Assembly: GCA_019918135.1 (NCBI GenBank)
Contig: WBZZ01002600.1
Coordinates: 104,501-168,500 of the forward strand
DNA from: Paulinella micropora
Taxonomy: Eukaryota > Cercozoa > Imbricatea > Euglyphida > Paulinellidae
Direction: 5' to 3'
Length of the DNA stretch: 64,000 nt
A program made the position numbers and the translations under genes. The notes beneath the pieces are model-generated. The model saw only the letters and a program-made list of their open reading frames with translations, did not search any database and was not told where the DNA came from. Numbering within the stretch: the first letter of the stretch is position 1; each line of letters starts with the position of its first letter. Shown here one piece after another: positions 30,250-39,099 of the stretch.

Positions 30250-30870
30250 TTAGGTCCTTACCGCTGTTTTTTTGCGCTCTTTTCTCTTATCGCCCCGCGT
30301 TTCACCCCTGCGCATCCGCCTTGCTTGTAAATATCTGATCCTTTCTTCCACCTCTTGCGGGTCAATGTCAAGGCCCACAAATTCCAGGAGTCGGGCGGTT
30401 GGAGCCTGCAATTGGCTACGCAGCCTTCCGCAATAGCTGCAGCGCCACTTTTTTAGCTTCACCTCAAAGTAGGATTGCAAATCCTCTTCCCTTTGGTTAT
30501 ATTCTTCTCTTCCGTGTAAATTCCGATTCGGAATCTGAATAGCCATAGAAATCACCATGCGCTTAGCCTTGTCCCAGCTAACCTCTTGTTGGCCCTTCAG
30601 CAATCCATAAAAGATACGCGTCCGCAATCGATCCAGGGCCGTCGGCGGGACCACACACCAAGCCACCGCTGCGTTAAAGGCACGACACACGCGAGACAAA
30701 CTGGCAGCGGTTGCGTAATACACAACGACACCCCCCCCGACTTGAGGCTTGTGTTTGTTGCCCAAGACCCATGATATCACCAGGCGCAACACCACGACAA
30801 CAGTCTGCAGGGGGGATTGGGGGTAAGGAAGTGCAAGCGTGCCCAGCCGCGAGCGAAGAGGGCGCTGCAT
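30250..30870 (-). CDS. Hypothetical protein with CxxC and F-box-like helix
   Basis: 206 residues from ATG 30870 (MQRPLRSRLGTLALPYPQ). A hydrophobic stretch (LQTVVVVLRLVISWVLG) is followed by ATAASLSRVCRAFNAAVAWC. This recalls the second half of an F-box (L..VCR.F...V), though the first half is not obvious. CSYCGRL and an acidic segment follow; the C-terminus is a strongly basic tail (RRGETRGDKRKERKK). No family is assigned. An AATATAAGTAC element (minus-strand TATA) lies about 20-30 bases upstream. Confidence 0.6.
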   Translation of the reverse strand: MQRPLRSRLGTLALPYPQSPLQTVVVVLRLVISWVLGNKHKPQVGGGVVVYYATAASLSRVCRAFNAAVAWCVVPPTALDRLRTRIFYGLLKGQQEVSWDKAKRMVISMAIQIPNRNLHGREEYNQREEDLQSYFEVKLKKWRCSYCGRLRSQLQAPTARLLEFVGLDIDPQEVEERIRYLQARRMRRGETRGDKRKERKKTAVRT

Positions 30871-30947
30871 CTTTTTAGAGAGATCTACAATATAAGTACG
30901 GGAAAGCAAAAGAAAAGGACTGAGGGGGGGGGGGTCGCGGCTTGAGC

Positions 30948-31400
30948 TTATTTCTGGCGTGCTTCGGTTAGGATGTCTCGCAAAATTAGCGCTAGGTCCG
31001 GTTCGACTTTGGGTCGCACGTTGCTAATTACGTATTTCAAATCGGCTTCTGTCATTTTCAGAAGATCAGGTAGATTGCGATACCTCAGAGCTCGCAGGAC
31101 CAAGTCCTGCGAGCGATTCTCCACGCCTTGGGCTTGTAGCCTTGTGCGCAGCCATAGCTGTGCATCTTGGTTGAAGCTATTGAGGACGGGACCGCTAGGT
31201 TCTGGTTGCGAAATCAGTATGTCTTGCGCCTGTACGGGCGGCACGGTCTGCCAGGGAAATCTCGGTGTGCGTTGCCTTGTCTCCGTGCTTGTCTTTTCTC
31301 TTCCTTCTTCTCCGTCTTGTGGCTCAAGCTGCGAACCGGCAGAGTCGATTCTGGATCGCCAGGAGCTTAGAAGACTCTCGAAGCCACCTTGCGCACTCAT
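30948..31400 (-). CDS. SAM-domain-like protein
   Basis: 150 residues from ATG 31400 (MSAQGGFESLLSSWRSR). The first ~75 residues are disordered (Ser/Glu/Thr/Pro). The C-terminal ~70 (AQLWLRTRLQAQG, YRNLPDLLKMTEADLKYVI, ALILRDIL) follow the sterile-alpha-motif pattern of a WL...L start, a mid-domain L..L..LT..DL and a final hydrophobic helix. SAM domains dimerise or bind RNA and kinases; which applies here is unknown. It is one of a run of minus-strand genes. Confidence 0.55.
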   Translation of the reverse strand: MSAQGGFESLLSSWRSRIDSAGSQLEPQDGEEGREKTSTETRQRTPRFPWQTVPPVQAQDILISQPEPSGPVLNSFNQDAQLWLRTRLQAQGVENRSQDLVLRALRYRNLPDLLKMTEADLKYVISNVRPKVEPDLALILRDILTEARQK

Positions 31401-31474
31401 TTTAAGCTTCTGCAAGAAGTTTTTTCTTTTGTTTTATTACAAAGAGCACTGCAAACTTTCTCTTTGGACCTAAG

Positions 31475-32296
31475 CTAAGTATGCGTTCTCCCCCCATACA
31501 CCATCCCTTTCCCGCCCCCACCTCCTCCCCGCCCCCACCTCCTCCCTTTCTTTTGCTCCAGGCCGTGCACGCGGCCTGGGCGGGGCTTGGTTTGTAAAGC
31601 ACCTAAACAATGTTGTTGTAAAAGAGCAAGCAGCTGCCATGCCACTATCGCATACACATGACGCATATCTTTGTCGTCTCCACGGGGTTTTCCTGTGTGC
31701 AGCAGCTCATAAAATTTGCTCTCTGAGTACGATGTAAGCCGTAGCCTGTCTGCATTTTTGACAGGCTTCTGCAACAAACCACAGCGGGACAAGAATGAAT
31801 CTGTCAACTTGAGATGCTGTAGCTTGGGCTTGTCTTGATGTCCTAGCAAATCAGGAACTTCAGCTTTGCAATTTAGCCCTTCCGGGTCTTCTGAAAGTGA
31901 TTTATACCAGCAAAAACAAGGGCAGGACTTCTTTTGCTCCACAATGTCACCGCACCACAACGCCGCAACCAAAAGGCACAGCTCCGTCGCTCTTGAAAAC
32001 TGTTCCTGTACGGCCTTGGCGGCCTCTTGGCTGGCTGGCCACCTGTCGAAGTTCTGTCCAATGGTGCTGGCATAAAGGGAGGCAGCATTCAAAAATCCGA
32101 CCACTTGTTCTATTCTGGGCATGGGCTCGGGGGTTTGCCGCGCCCGTTGTCGCAGATATAACCAGAAGCGGTCTTTTTTAATCTCTGGGCGATCACTTAA
32201 TGTGTTTGCGTGCTCAATAACCAGTAGACCATTACTTACCAAAAAATTCGCCCGCACATTTGGCAAGTCCTCGCCCCTTTCTCCTTTGGTAAACAA
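31475..32296 (-). CDS. Hypothetical protein (about 270 aa)
   Basis: Protein-like throughout (FLVSNGLLVIEHANTL, RFWLYLRQRARQTPEPMPRI, LCLLVAALWCGDIV). There is no in-frame ATG before 32122, so either translation starts there (MPRIEQVVGFLNAASLYAST) or an upstream start is missed. The middle contains CPCFCWYKSL and the end is a Gly/Arg tail read from a poly-purine tract. Mostly helical. No family is recognised. Confidence 0.5.
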   Translation of the reverse strand: MFTKGERGEDLPNVRANFLVSNGLLVIEHANTLSDRPEIKKDRFWLYLRQRARQTPEPMPRIEQVVGFLNAASLYASTIGQNFDRWPASQEAAKAVQEQFSRATELCLLVAALWCGDIVEQKKSCPCFCWYKSLSEDPEGLNCKAEVPDLLGHQDKPKLQHLKLTDSFLSRCGLLQKPVKNADRLRLTSYSESKFYELLHTGKPRGDDKDMRHVYAIVAWQLLALLQQHCLGALQTKPRPGRVHGLEQKKGRRWGRGGGGGGKGMVYGGRTHT

Positions 32297-32425
32297 TACT
32301 ATTTATTTAGAATATAAAAATGGAAGGAGAGCTTGTTGGAAGGGAGAGGGAGAGAGAGAGCTTGCCGCGTAAACTCTTGTAGCAAACCCCCCTCCCCCCC
32401 CCCATCTCTCTCTCTTTCCGCAGAG

Positions 32426-33211
32426 TCAAGAAGGAAAATGGAAAGACTTAAAGTCGACAAGGAACAACAGAATACTTGCTAGTAAAGAGACAACGGAAAA
32501 TACCAGCGCACACACAAACATTCGATAATTGCACTGACTTATAAATTTTAGTCCACAACATTTCTCATAGGATGGCAGCTTGGTTCTGTATGCATGGGAG
32601 CTAATCTCTTTGCGACGCCTTTTATTTCCATCTACGCAATAGACGACTGTGGCAACAATCAGGCTAACGGGGGCAAGCGCTACAAGAATGACACCAGCAA
32701 TATATCTGTCTCTTGGAAGACAGGTAAAACTGATGGAGTACGAAATAGCGCAGGCCCCGCTACAGTGAGCCTGCCAGCTAATAGTGAGGTTAGGGTGTGC
32801 AGATCGCCCTTGGCTTGCAATAGCGTGTCCGTAGCTTTGTCTGCCCGCTTTGCAATCATCCGGCTCTTGAGCCCAGGCCACGTCGCCGTTGGTTTGGAAT
32901 GTTATATTGGCCACGTTGGAGCTGTAGCTAGGATTGTACAAAAAGTAGAATATGCGCAAGAATCTGCATTCCTTGGCCGAGACTTTGTCAAAGGGCTTGC
33001 AGGACCCAAAAATCACGCCCCCGGCAGAGGAGCTGTCGTTGATCCATTTAGTGGACGGCGAGGCGGCGGCCCTGCAGACCCCTGTCGTTGAATCACTCGT
33101 TTCATCGCCCTTCTCCAGCGTGTAGACTCTACTTATATTCGTGGCTCTGGCTACCCCCGCTAGCCAATCGCTCAGTACCAGAAACAGACAAAGGAAGAAC
33201 GTGTTGGACAT
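32426..33211 (-). CDS. Secretory membrane glycoprotein
   Basis: 261 residues from ATG 33211 (MSNTFFLCLFLVLSDWLAGV), a clear signal peptide. The ectodomain of about 150 residues has several Cys (CRAAASP, CKPF, CRFL, CKAGR, CSGAC, CLPRD) and N-glycosylation sites (NIS, NDS, NIT, NLT). One membrane helix (YIAGVILVALAPVSLIVATV) follows, then a basic cytoplasmic loop (DGNKRRRKE) and a second helix near the C-terminus (FVCALVFSVVSLLASILLFL). The topology suggests both ends outside or luminal, with a short cytosolic loop. No family is recognised. It could be a virion or infected-cell surface protein. An ATATATATATGTATA stretch about 40 bp upstream is a likely promoter. Confidence 0.7.
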   Translation of the reverse strand: MSNTFFLCLFLVLSDWLAGVARATNISRVYTLEKGDETSDSTTGVCRAAASPSTKWINDSSSAGGVIFGSCKPFDKVSAKECRFLRIFYFLYNPSYSSNVANITFQTNGDVAWAQEPDDCKAGRQSYGHAIASQGRSAHPNLTISWQAHCSGACAISYSISFTCLPRDRYIAGVILVALAPVSLIVATVVYCVDGNKRRRKEISSHAYRTKLPSYEKCCGLKFISQCNYRMFVCALVFSVVSLLASILLFLVDFKSFHFPS

Positions 33212-33231
33212 TGCTAGCAACAGCCCCGCCC

Positions 33232-33270
33232 GCTAAATTTAGCGGAGCTTTAATCTATACATATATATAT
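33232..33270 (-). promoter_or_regulatory. Palindrome and TATA-like stretch
   Basis: A perfect 16-bp palindrome, CCGCTAAATTTAGCGG (about 33231-33246), sits between the cyclin stop and the membrane glycoprotein start. Next to it is CATATATATATG (33259-33270). It may serve as cyclin 3' end, glycoprotein promoter or both. Confidence 0.5.
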
Positions 33271-34340
33271 GTACGCACACTTTTATCTTTTTGCCGTCCT
33301 TCTAACAACCCCCCGTTTTTTTTTGTTGCCCTACACACACCCCTACCGTCGTCGGCGGCGGGGACAGTGATTTTTTTGAGCCAGGTCCTGAGTGATTGGT
33401 AGCGCTCTCCTGGCTTTTGGAGCGAGGCATGGGTTTTTGCTACCAGAGCCCACAGCCGCCCGCCGTCGGGATTCCGCCACTCGGGGCTCGGACCGCAGTT
33501 GTAAGCAAACCGAAAGGCGGCGTCGGCCAGGGTGGAGGCTCTGGAGCGCGCAAACTCGTCTGTAAAGGTTAGAGCCAAAAGTAAGGTCAGGGCGTGCTCA
33601 GCCCGGCTGCTGCCGCTGTCGTCCGCCACCAGTTCCGAGAGAAACTCTGCTGCGTTGGGCGTGCGCAGATTCCAGTCCGTGGTCAGTAGAATGTCCTTTT
33701 CGTGTCCTTGAAGCTGCTTTGGAGTGTACGACCAGCCCGCGCTGTCAGCTAGCAGCTGAGAGCTGAGGGGATCGACTTCGTTGAATTTGCTGGCTAACCA
33801 AAGGCAAGCTGCGCCCTCGGCCTGTAGCGATTTTCTGTTCACTCGTCCGCGCTGGGTGTGATATTGCGCAAGCAATTCTGCGCAGAGCACCAACGTTTCT
33901 GGTTGCAGTTTTTGTTCGCACGCGATCTCGCACAGCCATTCAAACAGCTTTGGGTACGTGGCCTCTACGTCAGACTGTACTCTATTGGCGCCCTGTTCAG
34001 ATTTCCACGACTGATGTCTGTGCTCTTGGGCTGCCCAGCTCCAGCTGGGCAGGGCTTGCTGCAATTGGCCGGCGCAGGCTGTGTCCATGCTGACCAGGAA
34101 GGGCGGCTCAAACGGCGGCTCCGGCGGGCTGAGCTTACGCTTTGTAGGTGTGCAACCCAGCTCCGTGGCTAGCAAACGCTTCTGCTGGGCCAGGCGCTTG
34201 CGCTTGCACAGCAGCTTAACTTGGTTATTGCTATCCTCTCCAGTCATGAGGAGCATCATCATGCAGCTCCGAGCGCGACGATGCTCAGCAAAGAAAAAAA
34301 GAAGAGAGGTTTTCTGGGTCTGCATCTCTGTTGTGCTCAT
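33255..34340 (-). CDS. Cyclin
   Basis: About 361 residues from ATG 34340 (MSTTEMQTQKTSLLFFF); later Met codons are also possible. The N-terminal cyclin box is clear at roughly residues 125-235: KLFEWLCEIACEQKLQPETL, VLCAELLAQYHTQRGRVNRK, LQAEGAACLWLASKFNEV, YTPKQLQGHEKDILLTTDW. This keeps the A/B-type pattern (ETL, LQ.EG.A...ASKF.E, E..IL...W). A second helical half (LTLLLALTFTDEFARS, ADAAFRFAYNCGPSPEW) fits the C-terminal cyclin fold. The basic KRKRLAQQKRLLA and KRK stretches could be nuclear signals. The final ~35 residues look like read-on through repeats. It would bind and redirect a host CDK. It looks whole. Confidence 0.85.
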   Translation of the reverse strand: MSTTEMQTQKTSLLFFFAEHRRARSCMMMLLMTGEDSNNQVKLLCKRKRLAQQKRLLATELGCTPTKRKLSPPEPPFEPPFLVSMDTACAGQLQQALPSWSWAAQEHRHQSWKSEQGANRVQSDVEATYPKLFEWLCEIACEQKLQPETLVLCAELLAQYHTQRGRVNRKSLQAEGAACLWLASKFNEVDPLSSQLLADSAGWSYTPKQLQGHEKDILLTTDWNLRTPNAAEFLSELVADDSGSSRAEHALTLLLALTFTDEFARSRASTLADAAFRFAYNCGPSPEWRNPDGGRLWALVAKTHASLQKPGERYQSLRTWLKKITVPAADDGRGVCRATKKNGGLLEGRQKDKSVRTYIYV

Positions 34341-34568
34341 TGTCACCGGAGGGGGGGGGCACCCCCCCCCCTAAACACTCCCCCCATTTTTAAAAACCGT
34401 CCCACGCCCTTCCTGGACGCGAGGGTTCGCGCGCGGGGGCGGGGGTAGAGCCCCCCCCCGCCTCCCGTCCTCCTTTGTTGTAGTTTCCTTCTTCCCCCCC
34501 CCCCCAAAAAAAAGAAAGAAACCAGAATAAGACTAGGAACCAAAGGAGGGGGAGGGAAAGGGGCTGAC

Positions 34569-35777
34569 ATGCTTCGCACAGCCAAGCGTCGGTGCCTGGA
34601 GCCGGTGGCCGCAAGCGGGCTAAGCGACTGGGAAGAGGTTTTCTTTTCGCATGGTGCCGGCTTGCTTTCGGCTGTTGACTTGGTGCAACTTTTGCAGAGC
34701 TGCAAAGCTTGGGAGCAGCAGCTGTCAGTGTACGTGAGACCGCAGCGCTGGGTATCCCGTGCCCTAGGCGACGAGTCCCTGACGGAGGACTTGACAGAAG
34801 AAGAAGTGGCCGCCGCGGAAGGCGCGAGCTGTTTCCCGCAGCTGAACACGGTGCTCCGGCTTAATTACACGCAGGACTTTCTCCAGCTGCGCACGCCCAT
34901 GCCGCCGCGCAGGCGGCGGCTGCTGCGGCTGGCCCTGCCTTGGTTTCGGCACGTGGTTCATCTGCGTGTGGAGTGCGACGTGCAGGCCGCCGAAACGCTC
35001 TTGTGTGCCTGGCGCAAGTACGGCCCGCGGCAGGAGCTACGCTCGCTATCTCTAAAACTGTACGACGAAGAACCCGATGACGAGAGGTCGTTCATGTTGT
35101 ACGACGAGCAGATTGAGCCGGCGTTGCGCGGGCTGCTGCGGGGTGTGCAAGAGTTGCGCTTGGACTGTGTGCATTTTGGTGAGCGCGGCCTGGGCGGCCT
35201 GTGGCCGGAGCCCGGCACTGTGCCGCCCTTATCACGGTTGAGGCTTAAATACTGCAGTGGCTCCCGACTGTGGGGCGAGGCGTTTGAACGCCTGGCTCCG
35301 ACGCTAGAAGTGGTGGAGGTGTACAGGGGCGGCGACTGCGATGTACCGGAGAACGGCTTTGTGTTGCCTGTGGGGGCGCTCCGGCCCGTGTGTTGGCCCC
35401 GGCTCCGTCGCGTGGTCGCGGGGGGGGCCCTGTCACCGCGGGGTCTGGTGGATTTGCTGCGGGGCTTCGGCGCGGAGGCTGGCACGGGGCTGCAGTGGGA
35501 ACCCGCCTGCACGCCGGCGCTGGAGTCCTACGAGCTTGACTTGGCAAGATTTGTCGTGGCGGTCTTAAACAAGGCGGATGCCCAGGACTTAGCGCCTACT
35601 TTTCTGTCTGGCTACGTGCTGGAGAAGGGGCAATGTAGACAGCAAATCCACGAGTTGAGCCTCGAGTTGCTCCGCCGCGTAGAGGCAGCCTTGTCGCTAC
35701 CCCACAGCCCCGCCTTTTGGACAGACATCCACGCAACAGTGCTGGCGCAGCTGAGCACTCTGATAAGGACAGAATAA
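34569..35777 (+). CDS. F-box-like paralog, short form (402 aa)
   Basis: ATG 34569 gives MLRTAKRRCLEPVAASGLSD, then WEEVFFSHGAGLLSAVDLVQ and LLQSCKAWEQQLSVYVRPQR, an F-box-like head. The body repeats the family segments RRLLRLALPWFRHVVHLRVE, GLWPEPGTVPPLSRLRL, GEAFERLAPTLEVVEV and PVCWPRLRRVVAGGAL. It then passes directly to a C-terminal segment (LSGYVLEKGQCRQQIHELSL) that in the 39-kb paralog lies over 300 residues further on. It is therefore an internally shortened but continuous frame. The role is probably protein binding or ubiquitin-ligase adaptor, by inference from the head. Confidence 0.75.
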   Translation: MLRTAKRRCLEPVAASGLSDWEEVFFSHGAGLLSAVDLVQLLQSCKAWEQQLSVYVRPQRWVSRALGDESLTEDLTEEEVAAAEGASCFPQLNTVLRLNYTQDFLQLRTPMPPRRRRLLRLALPWFRHVVHLRVECDVQAAETLLCAWRKYGPRQELRSLSLKLYDEEPDDERSFMLYDEQIEPALRGLLRGVQELRLDCVHFGERGLGGLWPEPGTVPPLSRLRLKYCSGSRLWGEAFERLAPTLEVVEVYRGGDCDVPENGFVLPVGALRPVCWPRLRRVVAGGALSPRGLVDLLRGFGAEAGTGLQWEPACTPALESYELDLARFVVAVLNKADAQDLAPTFLSGYVLEKGQCRQQIHELSLELLRRVEAALSLPHSPAFWTDIHATVLAQLSTLIRTE

Positions 35778-35933
35778 AGAGACTAAGCATTCTTTTTTGG
35801 GGGGGAGAGAGGGGGTGGGGGGAAAGAGCGACGGGCACGTCTCTCCTACCCCCCCCCCCCCTCGTCATACCCTCCCCTTCTCTTTTCACCCCCACAAACG
35901 CCCCCCCCCCCCCCGCGCGGTATATACATATAG

Positions 35934-35943
35934 CTATAAAAAT
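35934..35943 (+). promoter_or_regulatory. TATA-like box
   Basis: CTATAAAAAT about 33 bases ahead of the ARH-macro start codon, preceded by TATATACATA (35921-35930). Confidence 0.6.
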
Positions 35944-35975
35944 CCTTTTCTAAAAAGGGCGGGGGATTAGAGGAT

Positions 35976-38900
35976 ATGTCCAACCGAAAGGATGCCCAGC
36001 ACGGGGGTACCCTGTCTACCGAGCAAGCAAAGCTAAAAGACTATGCCACGGGCATCCTACTGGGGGGTATTTTCGGCGATCTCAAGTCCTTGCCGGAGCA
36101 AACGGGTGTGCCCGGCAAGCATACAGGAGACGCCGCGATGGCTTTCTGCTTGGTAGACGCGCTTGCTTTGCTAGACAAGCACAGCGCCCAGCTAGAGCCA
36201 ATCGAACTGCGCCATAACTTTGACAAGTGGTACATGGGTGGAGCCCACCGTTCGATGGACAAAGACCGCGAACGCAAACTGCTGGGCAAGACATTAAAAG
36301 AAACGTTTGAATCCTTCACGCCTACCAAGTCCACCCCCCTTGTTCCTTTGCAAAACGACAGCACAAATCCGGGCAGCGCTGCCGTTCTGCGCACGGCGCC
36401 CGTTGCCATAAAGTACCACGACGACGCCAAATCTTGCCTGTTGGCTGCGTATATACAAAGCAGAACAACGCACGGGCACCCAGAAACCGCCCAGTGCGCC
36501 ATGCTCTTTGCCTTTGTGCTCTACCGCGCGCTGGGCCTTGTCAAAGAGGGGAAGAAGCCCGAGCTTGGCCAGGTTGTCGACGGCCGCCTTCCCGTAAAAG
36601 CTGAGATCAACCAACATCTTAGCGAAATGTGCGCGGACGACTGGGCCTGGCTGAAGAGTCATTACGTACAAGGCGACGGCCTGCGGCAACTACTACAAGA
36701 GTTCCCCTCTAAATTGTTGGAGACAGTTTCCTGCCTGGCTTCCAGCAACTCGGGGTCTAGCTGGAACTGGAAATTAAATGATTTTGTGTTAGCACGCGCC
36801 GGGTCTTCGGCGGGCCCGATAAATCCCGTCAACTGTTTAGACGCTCTGGCCGTGGCGTTGCACGTGCTGCACACGAAAGGTAATTTACTTGAGCAAGCGT
36901 CCGACAAGTTTGAGCGGGCTGTCTTGCTGTGCTCCCATTTGTCCCTTGGCAGCAACTCCCTGGCCGTCCTAGTGTGTCAGCTGGTCGGAGCGTTCTACGG
37001 CACCGTCAATCAAAGACAAGCAAATCCACCCGCCTGGTTCATAGCGGTTTTCAATAGCAACCCCAAGTCCGTCAAAGAACTTCACGTCAAAATCCAGCAG
37101 CTACTAACACGGCCGAATTCCCCCCCACAGACGGGGCGCACAGGCGTAGAGAGCCTGCGCACAGCTCGAAATGGCGACTGGTTCAATTTGCTTTTTGGTT
37201 TCAAAGAAAGAGTCTCTTATATCGGCGACGGCCTTGCCTTTGCATTTAATAAGCAACAGTACGTGAGCTCTCTAGCGAAGATAGGTTCGGAAAGTGTGTA
37301 CATTATGCGCCAAATCACAAAAGCCTCACCGCGGCAATTTATTGCGGGCAACTTTGAGGTACCCATACTCCGCGACCTGAGACAGGAAGTTCTGGGCCTT
37401 GCTGCGCAGGAGTGTAGGGCAGTAAATAGTAGAGGTGCTCCTGTTCGAGTGTCGGTTGAGCACAAAGTCACTCTTTCCGCTTTTAATGAACACTGCGACT
37501 CTGACAACAACGGGGCAGTCTTTCAGGTTGCATCTCAATTCAATTGCCTCGAGTTTATTTGCCCCCGCCAGATGCCCGAGCACGGTATCACTTGTTATTA
37601 CAGCGACAAGACGCAGGGCCCTGACTGCGCTCTGGCCGCAGCCCCCGCTCTGTTCTTTAGGCAATACTGCCGAGAAGGCGCCGAGTCCCAGCTGAATACC
37701 CTCGCCGGGGTCATTGGGGTACTAAGGGAAAACCTGTTTGGTACGCAAAGCGCAGACGGTTCCGACTTTCTCCTGGTCAAGAACGGGTACGCTTTCTGCA
37801 GCGCCGAACAAATGCAAAAGATCAAAGCGTACTTGGAGCGTGCTCCTGCAGAAGAAATAGATAAGATCCGGGAGCTCCAGCAAGTAGGGTTAGTGACCAA
37901 CGCCGAGGTGCCTTTTGCAAAACGAGAGAATAACCTGTTCACGGTGAGGGAAGCGCCTGCATCGCAGTTTGTGCACCAAGTGTTGTGCTCGGCGCTAGGG
38001 ATAGCGTATGCGACCTCCCCGGATGCAAGTGCAGAAGAAAAGCACGCGTGGTATCCGTTGGCCAGTTTAATTCTCGAGGCTCAGTACGAAGCGACCCTGC
38101 TTTTTGCCCTGCGGCGTTACTTGCGACAAGTTCCGACCGCTGCGCGGAGCCCTGTCAAGGTTTTTTTGACTTTTGTGGGTGGAGGGGTTTTCGGGAACCG
38201 GCGCGAGGACATTGCAGCGGCGATTAAAAGAGCGGCTCAGGTGGTGCAGAAAGTACAGATCCCAGCAGAGCCTGGGGGGGAGCCTGTGCTACGGATTTGT
38301 GTGCTCCATTACCAAAAGCTCGATCCATATTATGTAGAGCAAATACAGCCCCCACGCGGGCGGGGGCTGGCACGCGTGCAAGCGCCGCAAGCCGTCGCTC
38401 GTAGCGAAAGACGATGGCGGCCCCGGGGGGGCGGTCCCCTAATTCGTATATACACTGGAGATATATGCAAGGAGAGTGGTGAGGGCAAAGGCGCCCTAGT
38501 CAATCCAGCCAACAAAAGATTAGATCATGGCGCTGGGGTGGCTGCGGCGCTCAAGAGGGCAGGAGGCAAAGATGAAAAGGGGCACTATAAGATAGTGATA
38601 GAGAGTAATAAATGGCTGCGCAAAAACAACTGCGAGCTGCAGCAAGGCCAGGTTGCAGAGACCACGGCCGGTGATATGCAGGCACAGCACATACTACACG
38701 TAGTGGGGCCTAGAGTTGCTGTAAAAGGCAAGGCGACTGACCCAGAAAGCCGAGAGCTAAGAGGGGCCGTTCAGGCAGTGCTAAAACATGCAGAAGAACG
38801 GGCATTTGATTGGATTTCCATCCCGGCCATCTCAACGGGAATTTTCGGCTTTCCGAGAAAGCAAGGCACCAAGATCATTCTAGAGGCCTGCGCAGAATTT

Positions 38901-39026
38901 AGCCTCCAGTCTAGACAGCTCAAAGAAATAAGGCTTGTCAACATCGATGTAGAAACCACCCAAGACTTGATAATTGCGTTAGAATCGCCTGCTGGTTTTG
39001 CCCCCAAGTACATAAACTCCTTTTAA
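35976..39026 (+). CDS. ADP-ribosylglycohydrolase plus macro-domain fusion (1016 aa)
   Basis: Three parts are visible. Residues about 15-390 resemble ADP-ribosylglycohydrolases (DraG/ARH): YATGILLGGIFGD and, after a gap, HTGDAAMAFCLVDALALL, in place of the usual TDDT.M...A. Residues about 400-800 contain FQVASQFNCLEF (about 515), DKTQGPDCALAAAPALFF and VFLTFVGGGVFGN (about 730). This recalls a widespread family of unknown function with a macro-like ending. Residues about 818-1010 are a canonical macro domain: IRIYTGDICKESG, GALVNPANKRLDHGAGVAAA, ILHVVGP and IPAISTGIFGFP. The protein should bind and remove ADP-ribose from proteins or nucleic acids, countering host PARP-type signalling. It is whole, has its own TATA box and ends in the AT palindrome. 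Confidence 0.85.
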   Translation: MSNRKDAQHGGTLSTEQAKLKDYATGILLGGIFGDLKSLPEQTGVPGKHTGDAAMAFCLVDALALLDKHSAQLEPIELRHNFDKWYMGGAHRSMDKDRERKLLGKTLKETFESFTPTKSTPLVPLQNDSTNPGSAAVLRTAPVAIKYHDDAKSCLLAAYIQSRTTHGHPETAQCAMLFAFVLYRALGLVKEGKKPELGQVVDGRLPVKAEINQHLSEMCADDWAWLKSHYVQGDGLRQLLQEFPSKLLETVSCLASSNSGSSWNWKLNDFVLARAGSSAGPINPVNCLDALAVALHVLHTKGNLLEQASDKFERAVLLCSHLSLGSNSLAVLVCQLVGAFYGTVNQRQANPPAWFIAVFNSNPKSVKELHVKIQQLLTRPNSPPQTGRTGVESLRTARNGDWFNLLFGFKERVSYIGDGLAFAFNKQQYVSSLAKIGSESVYIMRQITKASPRQFIAGNFEVPILRDLRQEVLGLAAQECRAVNSRGAPVRVSVEHKVTLSAFNEHCDSDNNGAVFQVASQFNCLEFICPRQMPEHGITCYYSDKTQGPDCALAAAPALFFRQYCREGAESQLNTLAGVIGVLRENLFGTQSADGSDFLLVKNGYAFCSAEQMQKIKAYLERAPAEEIDKIRELQQVGLVTNAEVPFAKRENNLFTVREAPASQFVHQVLCSALGIAYATSPDASAEEKHAWYPLASLILEAQYEATLLFALRRYLRQVPTAARSPVKVFLTFVGGGVFGNRREDIAAAIKRAAQVVQKVQIPAEPGGEPVLRICVLHYQKLDPYYVEQIQPPRGRGLARVQAPQAVARSERRWRPRGGGPLIRIYTGDICKESGEGKGALVNPANKRLDHGAGVAAALKRAGGKDEKGHYKIVIESNKWLRKNNCELQQGQVAETTAGDMQAQHILHVVGPRVAVKGKATDPESRELRGAVQAVLKHAEERAFDWISIPAISTGIFGFPRKQGTKIILEACAEFSLQSRQLKEIRLVNIDVETTQDLIIALESPAGFAPKYINSF

Positions 39027-39031
39027 TTAAA
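39021..39031. terminator. AT palindrome at gene end
   Basis: TTTTAATTAAA overlaps the stop of the ARH-macro gene, in the stretch between it and the convergent F-box-like paralog. Confidence 0.55.
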
Positions 39032-39099
39032 GAAGCTACACTCGACGGAAAAAAAGCGGCATCCAGAACCGGAACTGGCCAGGTTTCTACTTTACCTTT

